64,000 nt of DNA. Source: Chionis minor (Eukaryota > Chordata > Aves > Charadriiformes > Chionididae). The stretch covers positions 62,001 through 126,000 of the forward strand of contig VZSF01000982.1 of NCBI GenBank assembly GCA_013398295.1. Reading direction: 5' to 3'. Position numbers and translations under genes: made by a program. This document shows positions 47,226 through 59,866 of the stretch, piece by piece (within the stretch, counting starts at the first letter, position 1; every line of letters begins with the position of its first letter). The notes beneath the pieces were generated by a model. It had not been told where the DNA came from. It searched no databases and was given only the letters and a program-made list of their open reading frames with translations.

Positions 47226-50200
47226 TTATACGCAAAAGGAGTTTGTTTTAAGCAGTGAAAAACGTTCTTTGGATTTTTTAACCTTTATTTCAAATACAGA
47301 TCCAGTTTGCAAACAGCTCTCTGAACTAGCTCAAGTCTGAATTTTACAAGATGTGAAAAACCCTTCCACTTTTAATGAGAAAGTCCAAAAATGTTTTCTT
47401 CCCCAAAGGCTAGAAAATGTAAAATATTGATTCATTTTTGTTTTTCTAAACAATTACATAGTTCAACATAATTATCCAATGAATATTGCTTATTTAGTCT
47501 TAATATTTAGTTGCTCATGTGAAACAATTATCCAGGTTTTTGCAACAACTTTGAAATCTGTTTAGGAAAATAAATACTGTAATTAGAAATTAAAAGTCGT
47601 GTTGCTCAGTATAATAGCTACATTAGTTTTAAGGAATAAAGTGGAGCTAGGCTTTGTTCTTTAATTACTATTATTATTATTTTTCTTAATATGTATGTGC
47701 CCCATGCTTATTTCCTGCCTGGGGCAGCACATTTGCAGAAGCCGGTCCTGAGACGATCTCCAGCCAGTTTTGCATGTACACTATGGTGTATAGTTCATAA
47801 AGAACCAGGTGACTGATTACACTGGTAGAACAAAAGGGTAAATGAGAAAACATTTAACTAACCACAGGAAACCTAATTATAATCAAAATTAAGTTATATT
47901 TTCTCCTAATTTCTGAAATATTTTTGGCATGGGAATTATTTCTGCATCACTAACTGTAATTGTTTCTTAAGTATATATAAACTTTTTTCACAACTGCAAG
48001 TTGCAGCATCAGATGGGAGAATAATTTTGGCCAAAGACTCAGTTGCAAAGCTACTAACTCTGGATGCTGTAGGGGTGTAGCCTCTCAGCTTGGTCCGTAA
48101 CGGTACTTTTCCCAAGTGAACTTTTGAATTAAAATATGTGCGTGGGGTTTGGATTTCCCAGCACAATGGGTTCAGATCTGAACTTTGTAGCTAGGGTGGA
48201 ACTGTGGTTTAGTGCAGGAAAAATATAGTATCATGATTGTGACCCCCAACTAACTGGGTATCTATCAGGATCCTACTGAAATCTCATTCATTTAGCTAGA
48301 GTGATGCTTTTAATGAAGCAGAACTAAACTCTAGTCAGGCAGTAAAGCAGAGGACTTTCTATCGGTGCTCAAGGCAGCACTAAAGAGCAGTAAATCAGAT
48401 GTGGTGAACTCAGGGATAATTGTGTGTCACAGGTGCAGGAGGTCTCTGAGAGTTACTGGTGGACATGGACGGTGGGAGGCCTTTCCTAAATGGCTTCTGA
48501 GTTACTGCCCTCAAGGCTGCAGTGGTAAACTGTGCTCAACAACACTGACCAAGCACATTATCAGGCAGATGAGCAATGTCACTCTGGCATTCCTGCTCAA
48601 CATACCTTGTCTTAGCAGCTTGGTCAAGCCAATGTAGAATGATCAACAAAAATAAAAGGGATTTATGTGGGATGTGTTAACTCATGTGTTAGCCCCCTTC
48701 CCCCTGCCAACAGCAGCATCTCTTTTGTCTCAGCCAAAGCAAAACCGTAGTGGTTTTTTGTTTTTTCAGGGAACAAACACGGCGTTGCCTAGAAAGATCC
48801 GTTCCTGGTGAGAGGGTTGAGGACCCACAGGCATCCTCTCCGCCTCAGTGATGCCTGTGTGCAGGAGAAGGAATTGCCTGCCTACCTTTCCAAAAAGTGC
48901 GGAAGGTCTGCCAGCGAGTATTGCCGTTCCCTGTGCTCCCCTGACCACAGAGAGACCTTTCATGTTGCAGCCCAGGAGGCTGTAGGAAGCCCACTAGCAA
49001 AAGCCCTGGTGGCAGCTGAGCCGTCACAGGCCACCAGCTGTTCCTGTTCATGCGGGAGGTCGGGCACTGGCCAGGCTGCTCAACAAACATACGTGACTCT
49101 GGAACCCTCGAGATGCTGCTTCAGTACATCCCTGCATCAGGGGCCATCCCTCAGCTTTCCAAGTAGAGGATAAAGCTCATCCCAAGTGGGCAAGAATCCT
49201 TGTCGATGGAGGGAACACAAATTCGTGTAACCCTTTGCCTGTGCAAAAAGATCAATCAAGCTTTGCATTTGCAGTCTGCTGCTTCGTTCTCTTTAATTGC
49301 CGTTTATTCAGATCTGAGGATGCTTTTCATTAATTCCGAATCCCCTTGGCAATGGCTTGTGAAAATCTATGAATGGTGTGTAAGAGCAGACTGTCCAGCT
49401 CTGATAAAAGAAAGAAACAAACAAACAAATCGCTTGCCACGCACACCATTTGTATCGGAGGTTATTGAAGAGACGGAAGGTGCTTCAGAACCTTCATTGA
49501 ATTTGCTACCGCTTTTATATTTTCTGGTTCTGCCTGCTAAGTTTCAGTGGAAGCCAAATTCCTCCACTAAGGGGAGCGTGTGAAGCAGTTGCCAGTAATG
49601 AGACGCGAGCCAGAGGATGGATGACAAGTGAGCTGGAGAAGCCCAGCAGCAGTGCTTGTAAGAATAGCGTGTCACGGAGATCATATTAAGGCCATTATTG
49701 ATTAGGGGAAGATGAATGTGTCCTCTAATGGTATTCTTCGGTGTATCATTGATCTTCATAGGGCCCTACCAAGCTGCCTTCAGGTGCTTCGCTGAGAGCA
49801 CCGTACGTCGTAGCCTGTGGCTGTGCGGTGATAAATGACACGGCACGGATCCGGTACAGAGTGCTTCCCTCTCTCCCCCTTCAGGCTCTTCACCAAAAAC
49901 ATGCTCGCTGCCCTGGCCCGGCAGCAGGCTCCACACAGCGTCTCCTTGTTTTCTTACATCTCTGGTAGGACTGATTAGTTTGCTGGGGTGACTGCGTGGA
50001 GCTTCTGAAATTTAGTTAGAAAGTAGTAGGAAAGTGGCTTGCCCCTCCTGTATCATCAGTTGCTTGGAAGTTATGGTTTCTGCTTGCGTTTGTTCTCACA
50101 TAGCAAAGCAAACATTAGGATTACGGCTGTATCGATCGCTTGGATTGATCAGGCCTGATCCCCTACGTCGTGCTGACCACCCCTCTCATGGTGAGAAGAT

Positions 50201-52040
50201 AGCAGGTCAGCTACGGAGGACAAACCCCAGCAAGAACAGCATCCAGTACTACACACTAGCCAAAATTTGTCAAGCAGATTATAGGCATCTATTTTAAAAT
50301 TGAGTATGCTTGAATAAAATCCGATTAAAGGATATTTTAAACGTTGTGAGCCATAATTATTTCCGAACAGTGCTTCCTTTTTATCAGGGGGAAGTTTTGT
50401 GTTCCGTGTGGCACGAATAAATAAACGTTGTGCAGAATGGCTTCATGAAGAATCCATACCGCAGAATTAAAATAATGTGATCACACGCACTTTTTCTTGT
50501 TAAGGCTGCTGGGTAACTTGCATGCTGCAATTTAATGCTTCTTTATATGCAGTAAAAATTCATGCCAGCAGTTCGATAACCAATATGTTTTGTATTGTTT
50601 CCTGCCGTGACATAGAACGAGGCTATTTCTGAAAATCTTTTAGTTGAGTGCTGTGCATATGGAGAATATTAACTATGCCTGTATTCTGGAGGTATCTGGA
50701 TATCAGATTTTTTTCATAATTTTTGTAGTCTTCATTCTAATACATCAACAAGCCACCAGAAATTACACAGATGCATTTATTTGTGCATATTTTGCTTTAA
50801 TATAGCTTTGAGACCTGCTCTTTCATGAGAGACTGCATTTAGTATGAATACTTGAATAAAACTTTTCTTACATTTGAAAGGTAATTAGGTGTGGAGCTCC
50901 CAGGAGCGTACCATTGAATTATAGTTAACAACTATGAAAGTATCAAGACGACTTAAAAAGTGTTAAACTGTTTTGGACGGTCTGTATTCATACTCCAAAG
51001 TAACTTACTGCATTGTCATTTATTATTTTGGAGTCTAAGTGAAATTTTGGAAGCACTCAAAAAATCATACGCCTTACCCTTTTTTAATTTAAAACTGTAA
51101 TCATAGATTTTAAGAAAAAAAACCTGTAATCTTTAATTTTTTAAAAACATCAAATTCCCTTGATTAATTGATTTAAAAATTAAAAAAATACATGGTTAAT
51201 TAAACATTTTTCTCATTGTTGAGAAAAGCAGTAATTATGCCATGGTTCAAGTGTGATTTAAGTGTTTCGGCTCATCTTCAGGTGAGGAGTAACTGCCATA
51301 ATGACTTTTGGTGGCTTGTGGCAAACCATGCGTTTAATGCAATGAGTCATAACCATTCCTTATGGGATCAAAGACATGACACTTCTATTTAATATACGTT
51401 AAGTATGTATAGCAGGATCTCTACGCAGTCTACACCAGAGTGGCTCAGGTTGAAGCAGCACCTCCTCAGTGCTGGTTCCTCACCCATTGCGGTTACCCTA
51501 CAGGATGACCATAATGGTGAGCGGTTGAGGCTCAAATTCAGTGGCAGCATCGCAGTCTCTGCTTTTTTTAAAAAAAAAAGTAATATTTTTTCTGGCTGTT
51601 AAACCTAGTGAAAATAGCCATGGAAGAAGGGACGTAAGTTTGTCTGATGGAGACCCATGGCATGTACTTACAACCAGCCTTAAAAAATACATCTGAGAGA
51701 CAGGGATGGCAGCATCCTTCTCCTTTCAGTTGTCTGTCCTGATTCTTGCCAGCCTGGTCTGACACTGCTTCAGCAAGGAGGTGTGGGGTGGAGGAGCATG
51801 GCTGTCTTCACTGCTCTTGGCCATCACAACTTCAACCGGGCGCAGGAAGGACTTACATCCCTCCCTGGCACAGACCCTGGCCAAGGGGCTAGCAGGAGTA
51901 GCCCATTTCTGCCACCGCACTGGCAAGACAGGCCCATAATGCGGTGATAATGGCCGGAGTGGGGTTTAAAGGAGATTGCCCTGACTAATTGCTCTGATGT
52001 CCCTCCACTTGCCTCGGATGGCGAGAAGTTCTCTTCAGGA
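47226..52040. other. Non-coding stretch, no gene seen
   Basis: No supported gene. GC and CpG rise at about 48770-49180 and 49780-49930; overlapping open frames there (121 codons at 48808-49173 plus, 81 at 48845-49090 minus) are what GC-rich DNA produces by chance. A (AAAC)n-like run lies at 49406-49430. The segment 51060-51215 is extremely AT-rich and is listed separately. Confidence 0.45.
51060..51215. other. Very AT-rich block with many TAAT/ATTA cores
   Basis: Dense in A/T runs and in ATTA/TAAT cores (for example TTGATTAATTGATTTAAAAA and GGTTAATTAAAC), the type of core bound by homeodomain proteins. It could be a matrix-attachment-like region, a conserved enhancer, or plain AT-rich drift. 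There is no direct evidence for any of these. Confidence 0.4.
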
Positions 52041-52051
52041 CCCTCTAGTGG
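52041..52051 (-). promoter_or_regulatory. CTCF-like core motif
   Basis: The minus strand reads CCACTAGAGGG, which fits the CTCF core CCASYAGRKGG at all 11 positions. The following bases (TCC) do not fit the GCR part of the longer motif, so binding strength is uncertain. Confidence 0.3.
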
Positions 52052-52341
52052 CCTTGGCCATTGGCGATCGTACTTGATGACTTCCCAGCCTGTTGTGCCA
52101 TCTTGCTGCGCAACTTCTTTGAGAATAGGAGTTTGCTGCTGCCTGAGGGCTTTCTCTAGTCACCATTTTAGCCAAAATGCATGCGAAAGTATACATGTTT
52201 CAGATTTTCCTTCAGATTTCTGCATTCTAGGGGACAGACATTTTTGGTGAAGGTAAACTCAGTGGCCTGGGAACAGCCCAGAGGCCCACTTGGTATCTCC
52301 AGATTTAAAACAGTAACTTTAAAACAGGAGGTGTTGTTCTT

Positions 52342-52362
52342 CCCCCCCCCCCCCTCCCCCCC
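52342..52362 (+). repeat. Poly-C tract (C13-T-C7)
   Basis: Thirteen C, one T, seven C. The reverse strand is a potential G-quadruplex. Such tracts are hard to sequence, so the exact length is uncertain. Confidence 0.85.
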
Positions 52363-54250
52363 AACACTTCTGGACATAAATAAGGACTGTTGCGTTCAGG
52401 ACTCTCTCTTCTGAACTTCTCTCATGTTTTTGTTCTATAAGGATATTTTTCCCAAGAATGCCTCAACAATTTGAGCTGCCAATCTGCCGTCTCTGGTACG
52501 TAAGCTTTTCCTGGTGACATGTTTATTAATCTTAGTTGTACAGCATCTCTCCAGGTGGGCAAGTTTGACGCACTTGCATTATCAATCTAATCTAAAAACT
52601 TCTGACATAACCAGACTATCTGAGTGTCTCCCAAGTATTTAAAAGCAAAAATATTCTATTTCTTAGAATTCTCTAGATGTGACGAGTTCTTGTAATTATG
52701 AATTTTTCTGTGCTTCTGTCTGTAAATGACACATTGAGGGAAGGCTGTGCTTAATTTTTGCAGTTTGGCACGTGTTTCGTTACTGTTCTTATCTCTGACA
52801 GAATGAGTAAGTAGATAAATAAAATGTTCAGTAGTCCCGGTTTCTCTCTTACATCAGGTTAGCCCCCTGCACTCATAAGCTTCCCCCTGTTAGGTGACAG
52901 GTTAATTATCCTAACGGGCAGTTGCGATTATGGAATGCAGGGTGACTTGTCAGGTATCCAGGCATAATCCCATGTGCATTAGAGGGAAATGCAAATATTA
53001 AAAGTCAGTTCAGAAAGCTGAATCACGCTGCACAGCGAACGGCTTGCCAGGGCAGAATACATGCCTAAGCGGTGGTTCTGTCACGTCCTTGAACTTTTTC
53101 ATCTTGTGTCTTCTCCAGGCTGCCCGGTTTCACACGAGGGGAAAGCAAAGCTCCTTACCTACGGAAGACCCGCGCTAACCTGGCTGAGCGGCAGGACAGG
53201 CAGCGAGGGCCAAGAGGCTGGGTGGGCAGTAGAGAGTTGTCTGCCAGTCTCCAGCGATAGTTGGTGCCCTTGGCTTCTGCGGCTCCTCAAGGGTCCCAGG
53301 ATCTGCCAGTAAACCGATTGAATGAAGGAGTGATGTCCTCCATGCGGCTTCAAAACCCCACAGAGTTTTGAATTCTTGAGAGCACAGCCTGTTTTCTTAC
53401 AGCCCATATCTCGGTCTTACTGGCTGTTCTTCATGCAGCACCAACGGCACATTGGGAAGTGTCAGAAGGTGGCCTTTCAGAGGTCCAGCAGGATGTATTT
53501 TCCTTCGCTGTGGAAAGGAGATCTTTCATCTCAGTGAAAGTCTTCAGCCCAAGAGCTGACAAAGAATAATCCCTAGTCCCAGCAGGATTCCCTGTGCCCG
53601 CTGTCTGAACAAGCCAGTTCAGAAGCAAACAGAAGGCACAGGTTATATGTTCAGCAGTGGTTTGTGAATTTTACAGAAACATGGTAATTTCTGAAGTTAC
53701 GGTAACACTACAAAGTGTTTTAGGGTAGAAGGTAGATGTTGGTTGATCACAGAGCCTGTCAGGACTGGTATCATTGGCATCTTTTTGGCTGAGCAGCAAG
53801 ACAAGGAGGGAAGTGCAGGAAATCGGCCTTCAACTCCTAAATGTTGCGGTATTCCAACCAGGACCTAAGAAATCATTTCACAGCTCTCAGAGCTGTTGCT
53901 CAGTCTCCATCGTACTGCTTCTTTCAGTGAACGAAATGCAAAGTAGATGTTTTCCCGATTCTCCTCCTGGCAGGGTTCTCAGCAGGCTGCTCGGCCAGAC
54001 TGGACGTGGGAGAACCCTGTGCCTGGGAGGATAATCCTGCGCAGCGAGAGGTGGTGTCTTCTGAGGACAACTCAGTCTGCATGTCTGTCTTAGGAGGTGT
54101 TTGTGATCCAGAGGGGTGCTGGGCTCAGTTCCTGCGGCAGTGGGAGACACGATCGCTTTGCTTTGCTTTGCAGTGACTCAGTTGAGTAAAGATCTTTCAT
54201 GTCCAAGTACTTCTGAATTAGCCTGTACTTCTTCCACCAGCAACAGTCAG

Positions 54251-54290
54251 TTTTTCTTTCTTCTTTTTATTTTTATTTTTCTTTTTCTTT
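54251..54290 (+). repeat. Pyrimidine-rich tract
   Basis: T-rich with regular TTTTTC/TTTTTA units; imperfect simple sequence. The minus-strand open frame through it (54218-54406) is Lys-rich for this reason only. Confidence 0.7.
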
Positions 54291-57200
54291 GTCGAGATCT
54301 GCTTAAGACTGACTTTCACCTCTGTGGCAGATGAAGGGGTGGAAGCTGCATTTATTCCAGCATGCCCGCAGCAGGCAGTAGGGCGACAAGACTGCACCTC
54401 AATCATTTGTGGGTGTATTTTTAGGTATGTTCCCTGCTCATATTTGAGACTAGATTTTCCAAGAGGTGCTAGATGGTTTGGAAAAGGACTGGGTGCCTGC
54501 TCTCAGCCAGGCGGTGACCCCATCACTTGCAGGTCTCCTGCAGCGGTGGTGTCTCGGGGCTCAGGGTAGTGCTGTGTCTGGTGAAAGGCAAAGGGTTTAT
54601 CTCCAGCTGGAAGGGGAGTTGATGGGACCCCACCAGAGGGCTGCTAGCTTTTACGTGCAGCGGTGTCACCTGCCCTTGGCTGTGTAGCTTGCGTGAGAGA
54701 CGCCAAGAGATAGAGACTGAGGGGAGCCGCCAACCTACAGCCTGGTCAGATGCATTAGCCGCAAGGAGACCAAAATCTGTTGAGGCAGTGGGCATGAGGA
54801 CTTCTTTGCATTGTGAGGCAATAATTTTCTCTCGTGTAAGTCTGTGGTTATTGGGTTTTATAGGTTAGCAATACAGCCAGGTTTTACCTGTCAGTGTACG
54901 GATTAAACACGCACACAAAAGGGGCTTGAATTGGAACAAACTTTTCAGTGTTGGAAGCGTGGAGGGAACAGGATGGCTGGTCTGTCCTCCCTCAGTCTGC
55001 GATGAGCAAAAAGCTTGAGGCAAGGAGGGGAAGTAGCTAATGCCAGGTCTGCTGTCTCAGCCAGCAAAGCTAAGCTCCTAAGCTTTTCTTCTGGCATTAT
55101 ATAAAAGCATACTGCTATGGCTGAGCATTATTAACATCCAGTTGTGTGGCCTCTGCATACCTGCAATGAAAGGGAATGGAATAAAAGCAGATAAATCACT
55201 TATCTCTGTGATTTTATCAGAAAAAAGTGCGAGCAGGTGTTCAGGCCGATGTATTCTGGTCTATGACCTTTAGTTTAAAGGATTTATTTTGCATTATTCC
55301 TTGCTTTACGGCTTTAAAGACATAGTAATGAGGTACTCTCTGTGCATCCTCCTACTCAGAGAAGCTATATTGAGAAGTACAGCTGCAGCCAGCGGGGTGT
55401 TAATCACCACTTACCGACAGGCAGGACTAACACAGGCAATTGGAGAGTGTGGTAATTTTCTATAGGACGTCTGCTCTCACCATCCTGTCTCCCATTAATA
55501 GGGTAACATTTGAAACGCTCAAGCATTAGCTATTTTACCGTGGAGAATAGATTTATGTAAACAAACATTATTCTGGGGTGAAATTAGCCAAGGTATTAAA
55601 TTGATAAACGTGACTGTGAACAGTGCCGATGACAAGAAGGCAGGAGAAATGCAACGATCCTCCGTGAGATAGGGAGTACCTCCCAGAGCCCGGGATGGTG
55701 GACTGGGTGAGCGGTGGGCTGCTAACACTCGCATGAGATTTCCCTGCCCTCCATCAAGTTGAAAACAGATTTACCGTCTTCCTGCCTCTTGCTGCTGGCC
55801 TTGACAATAGGGAGTTCCAGTGTCGTGTCGTTTCAGACAACTATCATTAGAACGGTGATTATTCAAGATAATAATTAAATCCTTGTACCAGCGTCCCATC
55901 ACAGTGTTGTCTCCTGCAAATTATGTCATCTTCTGGCTCTTCACAATTTGCTTCCTTGTTCAGTTTTAAATTTTTAAAAAAAACCCCTCCATTAGGGATA
56001 ACATTACAAGCACAAAGGACTGTATTAATTTTGGATCTCTATTACCTTTTCCAGTATTACTCAAAATTTATATTGTCTTGAATACCAGGGGACCAACATG
56101 ATGGATCCAAGTGACTAATCGCAGTAGGATAAAAGGTTATTACAACCCAAAGAATTATGAGTCTCATAAAATATTATTAAAAGTTAATGTGTTTGATTTT
56201 TCTCTTAAAATTATTCAAACAATTTTACTATCTCTGGGTAGCTGACAATTTGCAAGAGGGTAATCAGAAAATATTCCAAGGAAAATGTGAGTGCATAGCT
56301 TTTGGATTGTTTCATTATGTGTTATTTTACATTTGTTATGACTTTAAAACTTAATTATCTCACAGGGTAGATAGCGATGCACTCGGTGATTTGCCAGACA
56401 CCGAAATATTAAAATATAATGACTCATGGTGGAATATATGCATCAAGATATTTTCAGTGTTATTGCTTGCCTTTTAAAATATTTAGGTCCAGAGCATGGA
56501 CTGACACTAGCTCTCTCTTTGTTTTAATAGCTCTTTAAATTGGAAGAAAAATCCCCGTTTTAAAGAGAAATAAGAAAATGGCTAAAGAGCTTCGAACCTC
56601 TCCTGGTTCATGGTGGTAGTCCGGCTTCTCTTGGCTTACCCTCATCTTCAGGAGCTAGATGGTTACATCAAAAACACCTCCCAGATCCAATTCAGTGAAC
56701 ATTTGCTTCTCAAAAAAACCACCCAGAAGTCTAAGGGAAATCTGACAAGTGATTTTTCTTTTCTGATGTTTTTATTATTTTCATGCGTACTGGGTGTTCA
56801 GTTTTTCAGAGACTGCTCTTAATCTTTTTATGATCAAGTCTTTTGATTTCCAAATTGGAAGACGGAGAAAAATAACCAACCGACCTGAAGCATTTAGCGG
56901 GCTTCTTTTATACAGTTTTGTCATTAAAGGGCAGGGGGAAATAAGTGGGGCGAGTTACATTTTCTTCTGTGTTTCAAACTCGACGTGTAAATTTATCAGG
57001 TGGGATAGGTAGGAACACAAAGAGGTGGGGCGGTGCCTGCCTCTGACTCCGTGCCAGTCTATGAATGGTGCAAGGAAAATACGCCGGGTATGAATATTCG
57101 GTGTTCACTCACTTACTGTCTCTTCTTTAGTCAGGAATATATGATGTAGAAGTGTCTTTTTTGACTATAAGTAATTTACGGTTTGATTTTGGAAAGGTGC

Positions 57201-57905
57201 GTCGATGGATCGGGAATGACTAGAGACAAAGGGAAGCTGGATACAGTTTTTCTCTCTCCCGCAGGCCTCTCAGATGACTTAATCTCTCTCTCTCTAAAGG
57301 CAAGGATGATAATATATTCCTACTTGGATGGGATGACACATCCATTCCTTGGGCTGGAAACACTCTGATGGCTGGATGCATACAAATATCCCGACAAGGT
57401 CTAGCACGGGGATTGATTTTAGCAGCACACTAGCAGTGCACCAGCAGAAGCTGCTGTTGAGTCTGTAGGTGTTGCATCCTCCCACAGAAAATTTCCTCCA
57501 TTTGCTCATGCTTTAAGCCCTTTCCCTTTCACCAGAGCTAGCGTCCATGCTGTGATTGAAGTAATTAATGTCAATCATTCAGTGGACAGAGAGGATGGCA
57601 TACATAGGACCTAAGGGGAATTTCAGCTGCACAGTCCTTCAGCAGCAACAGATTTCTCTCTGCTGGCTGAATGTTGATACTTGGGAATAGGCAGGTAAAA
57701 ATAGATCCAGAGGACAGATAAAAGACTACTTTTCCAGCAGCTGAAGGATATGACAGTTTAAAGCAATAGCTTTTTGCTTTGTGTAACAGCCCTGCTGTAT
57801 TTGAGATGCTTGTGGAGAAGGTATTGCTTTGGCTTGCCTCTCTGCCTGCAGGTTCTTGGCTCCCTTATACTTACAGTTTATAGTTTGATGTGGAACTGAA
57901 TCTGG

Positions 57906-57922
57906 AAAAAAAAAAAAAAAGN

Positions 57923-57969
<47 letters not shown>
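57906..57969 (+). repeat. Poly-A tract (64) with GN interruption
   Basis: Fifteen A, then G and an undetermined base at 57922, then 47 A. No AATAAA signal or recognisable gene copy lies just upstream, so it does not read as a clear retroposon tail. The N points to a homopolymer that the assembly could not resolve, so the true length may differ. Confidence 0.85.
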
Positions 57970-57970
<1 letters not shown>

Positions 57971-58542
57971 CAAAAGTGCTGTTTTAGAGGGATGAATACC
58001 AGTGAATGAAGGTGGGCTTTCCTCTGACAGAACAGCATCTGAACCAGAAGAGAGCTGACCCACCTCCCCTAAACAAACCCCGGTGTACAGATTGTCTAGG
58101 GCCCATTCCTGATGCAGAAGGCTCGCTCTCGCGGTGGCCAGCATTGCAAAACCGTCGTGTTGGCCGCGTGAGGAGGAGATGCTGCTCCTGACTGTGTTTG
58201 GGTGTTTGCAGCATTTAAAGGCTGTGTGATCGCTCCTGCGTCGGCTTAACTGTGCTTCAAAACCTGCTTTGTACCAAGCGTGGACGCTGTTGGTTATGGG
58301 TCAGCCTCGCTGTTAGCGAGAGGATTCGTAACTCGTGGTAGCACGGCAGCTTGTCATAGGGGAGGGCTGCACTCTGCTGAGATAAATTACGGTGCCAGCT
58401 GGCTGGAACTGATGCCAGTGATTAAACCCATCGCCTGCTCTCACCACTATTCCGAAAAAAAGGAATATATTTACTATTCCACTATTTCTCCATGTGGAAA
58501 CTTGACAAGGAATTATAAAATGAAATATAGAAAAAGCTCCAC
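57970..58542. other. Segment between the poly-A and poly-T tracts
   Basis: A 573-base stretch flanked by poly-A on its left and poly-T on its right, so the flanks are complementary. It is of mixed composition with some CpG (58120-58170) and matches no repeat family I recognise. No continuous reading frame spans it. Confidence 0.5.
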
Positions 58543-58587
58543 TTTTTTTTTTTTTTTTTTTTTTTTTNTTTTTTTTTTTTTTTTTTT
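58543..58587 (+). repeat. Poly-T tract (45) with N
   Basis: Twenty-five T, an undetermined base at 58568, then nineteen T. With the poly-A at 57906-57969 it forms an inverted homopolymer pair. The N again indicates unresolved length. Confidence 0.85.
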
Positions 58588-59389
58588 GGTTTCATTCAAT
58601 TCCGTATCATTCTTTGAGGTATTTCTGAAGCAGTGTACGCTCTGCTGAGCAGCGGAGTGTTGTTTGGCAGGTGTCACCAGGTGGCACTGCTTTCAAAATG
58701 TCATCGTGTGCTAGGAAATGCAGAGATTGGCATCTCCTTCCTGCTGACATTTTAATACACCTTTCTGATGAGGGCATAGCTGTGTGAGAGGCCAGAGAGT
58801 TTGCTTTTGGCTGATATCTTTGATTGAAGTTGCTCCCTGGGAACAGGGCATTGGGGTTTGGCTAAGTGTCTTGAAAGAAGGGATCGCCTGCATGTTATTT
58901 ATGACAATCTCTGCTCCAGGATGAGTGTCTAAATGTAAATTACTCAATTTGCCTTTAGAGTATATCCACTCTGATTTCTCCTCCACTGAGAAACCAGTCT
59001 GCAGGGCGCTGACATCTGCTAGCATTCAGAAAAGACGCAACACATGTTCCTAGAAGTTAAAAATGGAAGAGACATATTGCATTTTTCTAACATTGTTTTT
59101 CCCTCTGCCAGAGCCAGTGTTTGTTCCCAGTGCTTGCGTCTGGCTATGCTTAATACAGCTCCAAGTGACTTAAGTTAGTACAGTTGCCATCATTTCTCGG
59201 AGAAAACAGTGCCTCCACCATCCAGGTATCTGTTTAATTTGCAGGGTTTTTTTGTTATTGTCCCGTCTTTCCTTAATGTTTAGCCATTTACTTCTCCCTA
59301 ATTCATTTCTTTCCCTGCTTCGTTTGCATTCTTTAAATGACATAGTTTTAAATTGCATCATCCTTAAGGGACCCTGTCCTACAACAGTT
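58588..59389. other. Non-coding stretch, no gene seen
   Basis: No gene or repeat family recognised apart from the CTCF-like motif at 58674. The minus-strand open frame 58711-59025 (104 codons) is unrecognised. Confidence 0.45.
58674..58687 (+). promoter_or_regulatory. CTCF-like motif
   Basis: TCACCAGGTGGCAC fits the 14-base pattern CCASYAGRKGGCRS at 13 positions, the first base being the mismatch. It also contains an E-box-type CAGGTG. It points in the opposite direction to the motif at 52041. Confidence 0.35.
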
Positions 59390-59866
59390 TACATCAAGGG
59401 AGGTGATTCTTCCCCTCTACTCAGCACTGGTGGGCACAGTTCTAGGCTCCCGAGTATAAGACATGGGCATACTGGAGCAAGTCCAGTGAGGGGTCACTAA
59501 GATGATTAAAGGTCTGGAGGACTGGACATGTGAGGAGAAGCTGATAGAGATGGGACTGCTTGGCCTGGAACAGAGAAGTCTCAGGGAGGAAGTTACCAAT
59601 ATGTAAAAATACCTGCAGGGAGGGTGCAAAGAGGACACAGCCAGGCTCTGCTCAGCCGTGCCCTGTGACAGGACCAGGGGCAACGGGCACAACCCGAAAC
59701 ACAAGAGGTTCCATCTGAAGATCAGGAAACACACACTTTTTCACAGTGAGGGTGACCGAGCACTGGCACAGGTTGCCCAGGGAGGTTGTGGAGTCTCCAT
59801 CCGCAGAGATATTCAAAACACAGCTGGACATGGTCCTGAGCAAACTGCTGTAGTTGACTTCTACTA
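59390..59866 (+). mobile_element. CR1 LINE fragment lacking its 3' end
   Basis: The plus strand follows the C-terminal part of CR1 ORF2 and the 3' UTR. It runs 'aagggaggtgattcttcccc', 'tctactcagcactggtg', 'actaagatgattaaaggtct' and 'ggagaagctgatagaga', then 'tgacaggaccaggggcaacg', 'ggttccatctgaagatcagg', 'ttgcccagggaggttgtgg' and 'gctggacatggtcctgagc'. The ORF2 frame is broken by stops (for example TGA within CCAGTGAGG near 59488). Both ends are missing: the 5' part, as usual for CR1, and the final 60 or so bases with the octamer repeat. Because LINE insertions start from their 3' end, the 3' loss implies a later deletion or rearrangement. Open frames 59658-59894 plus and 59417-59910 minus are shadows of this element. 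Confidence 0.9.

Larger units (their letters stand above)
52052..57905. other. Non-coding stretch, no gene seen
   Basis: No supported gene. The part from about 53040 to 54800 is richer in GC and CpG than the rest of the window and gives many overlapping short open frames on both strands, none recognisable. The part from about 55820 to 56470 is AT-rich with many ATTA cores and no repeats. Low-complexity spots at 52342-52362 and 54251-54290 are listed separately; (TC)n lies at 57283-57295. Confidence 0.45.

Noticed and set aside
48808..49173. 121-codon open frame in GC-rich DNA
   Set aside because: GC-rich sequence has few stops. The translation is Ser/Cys-rich with no known domain, and the minus strand is equally open.
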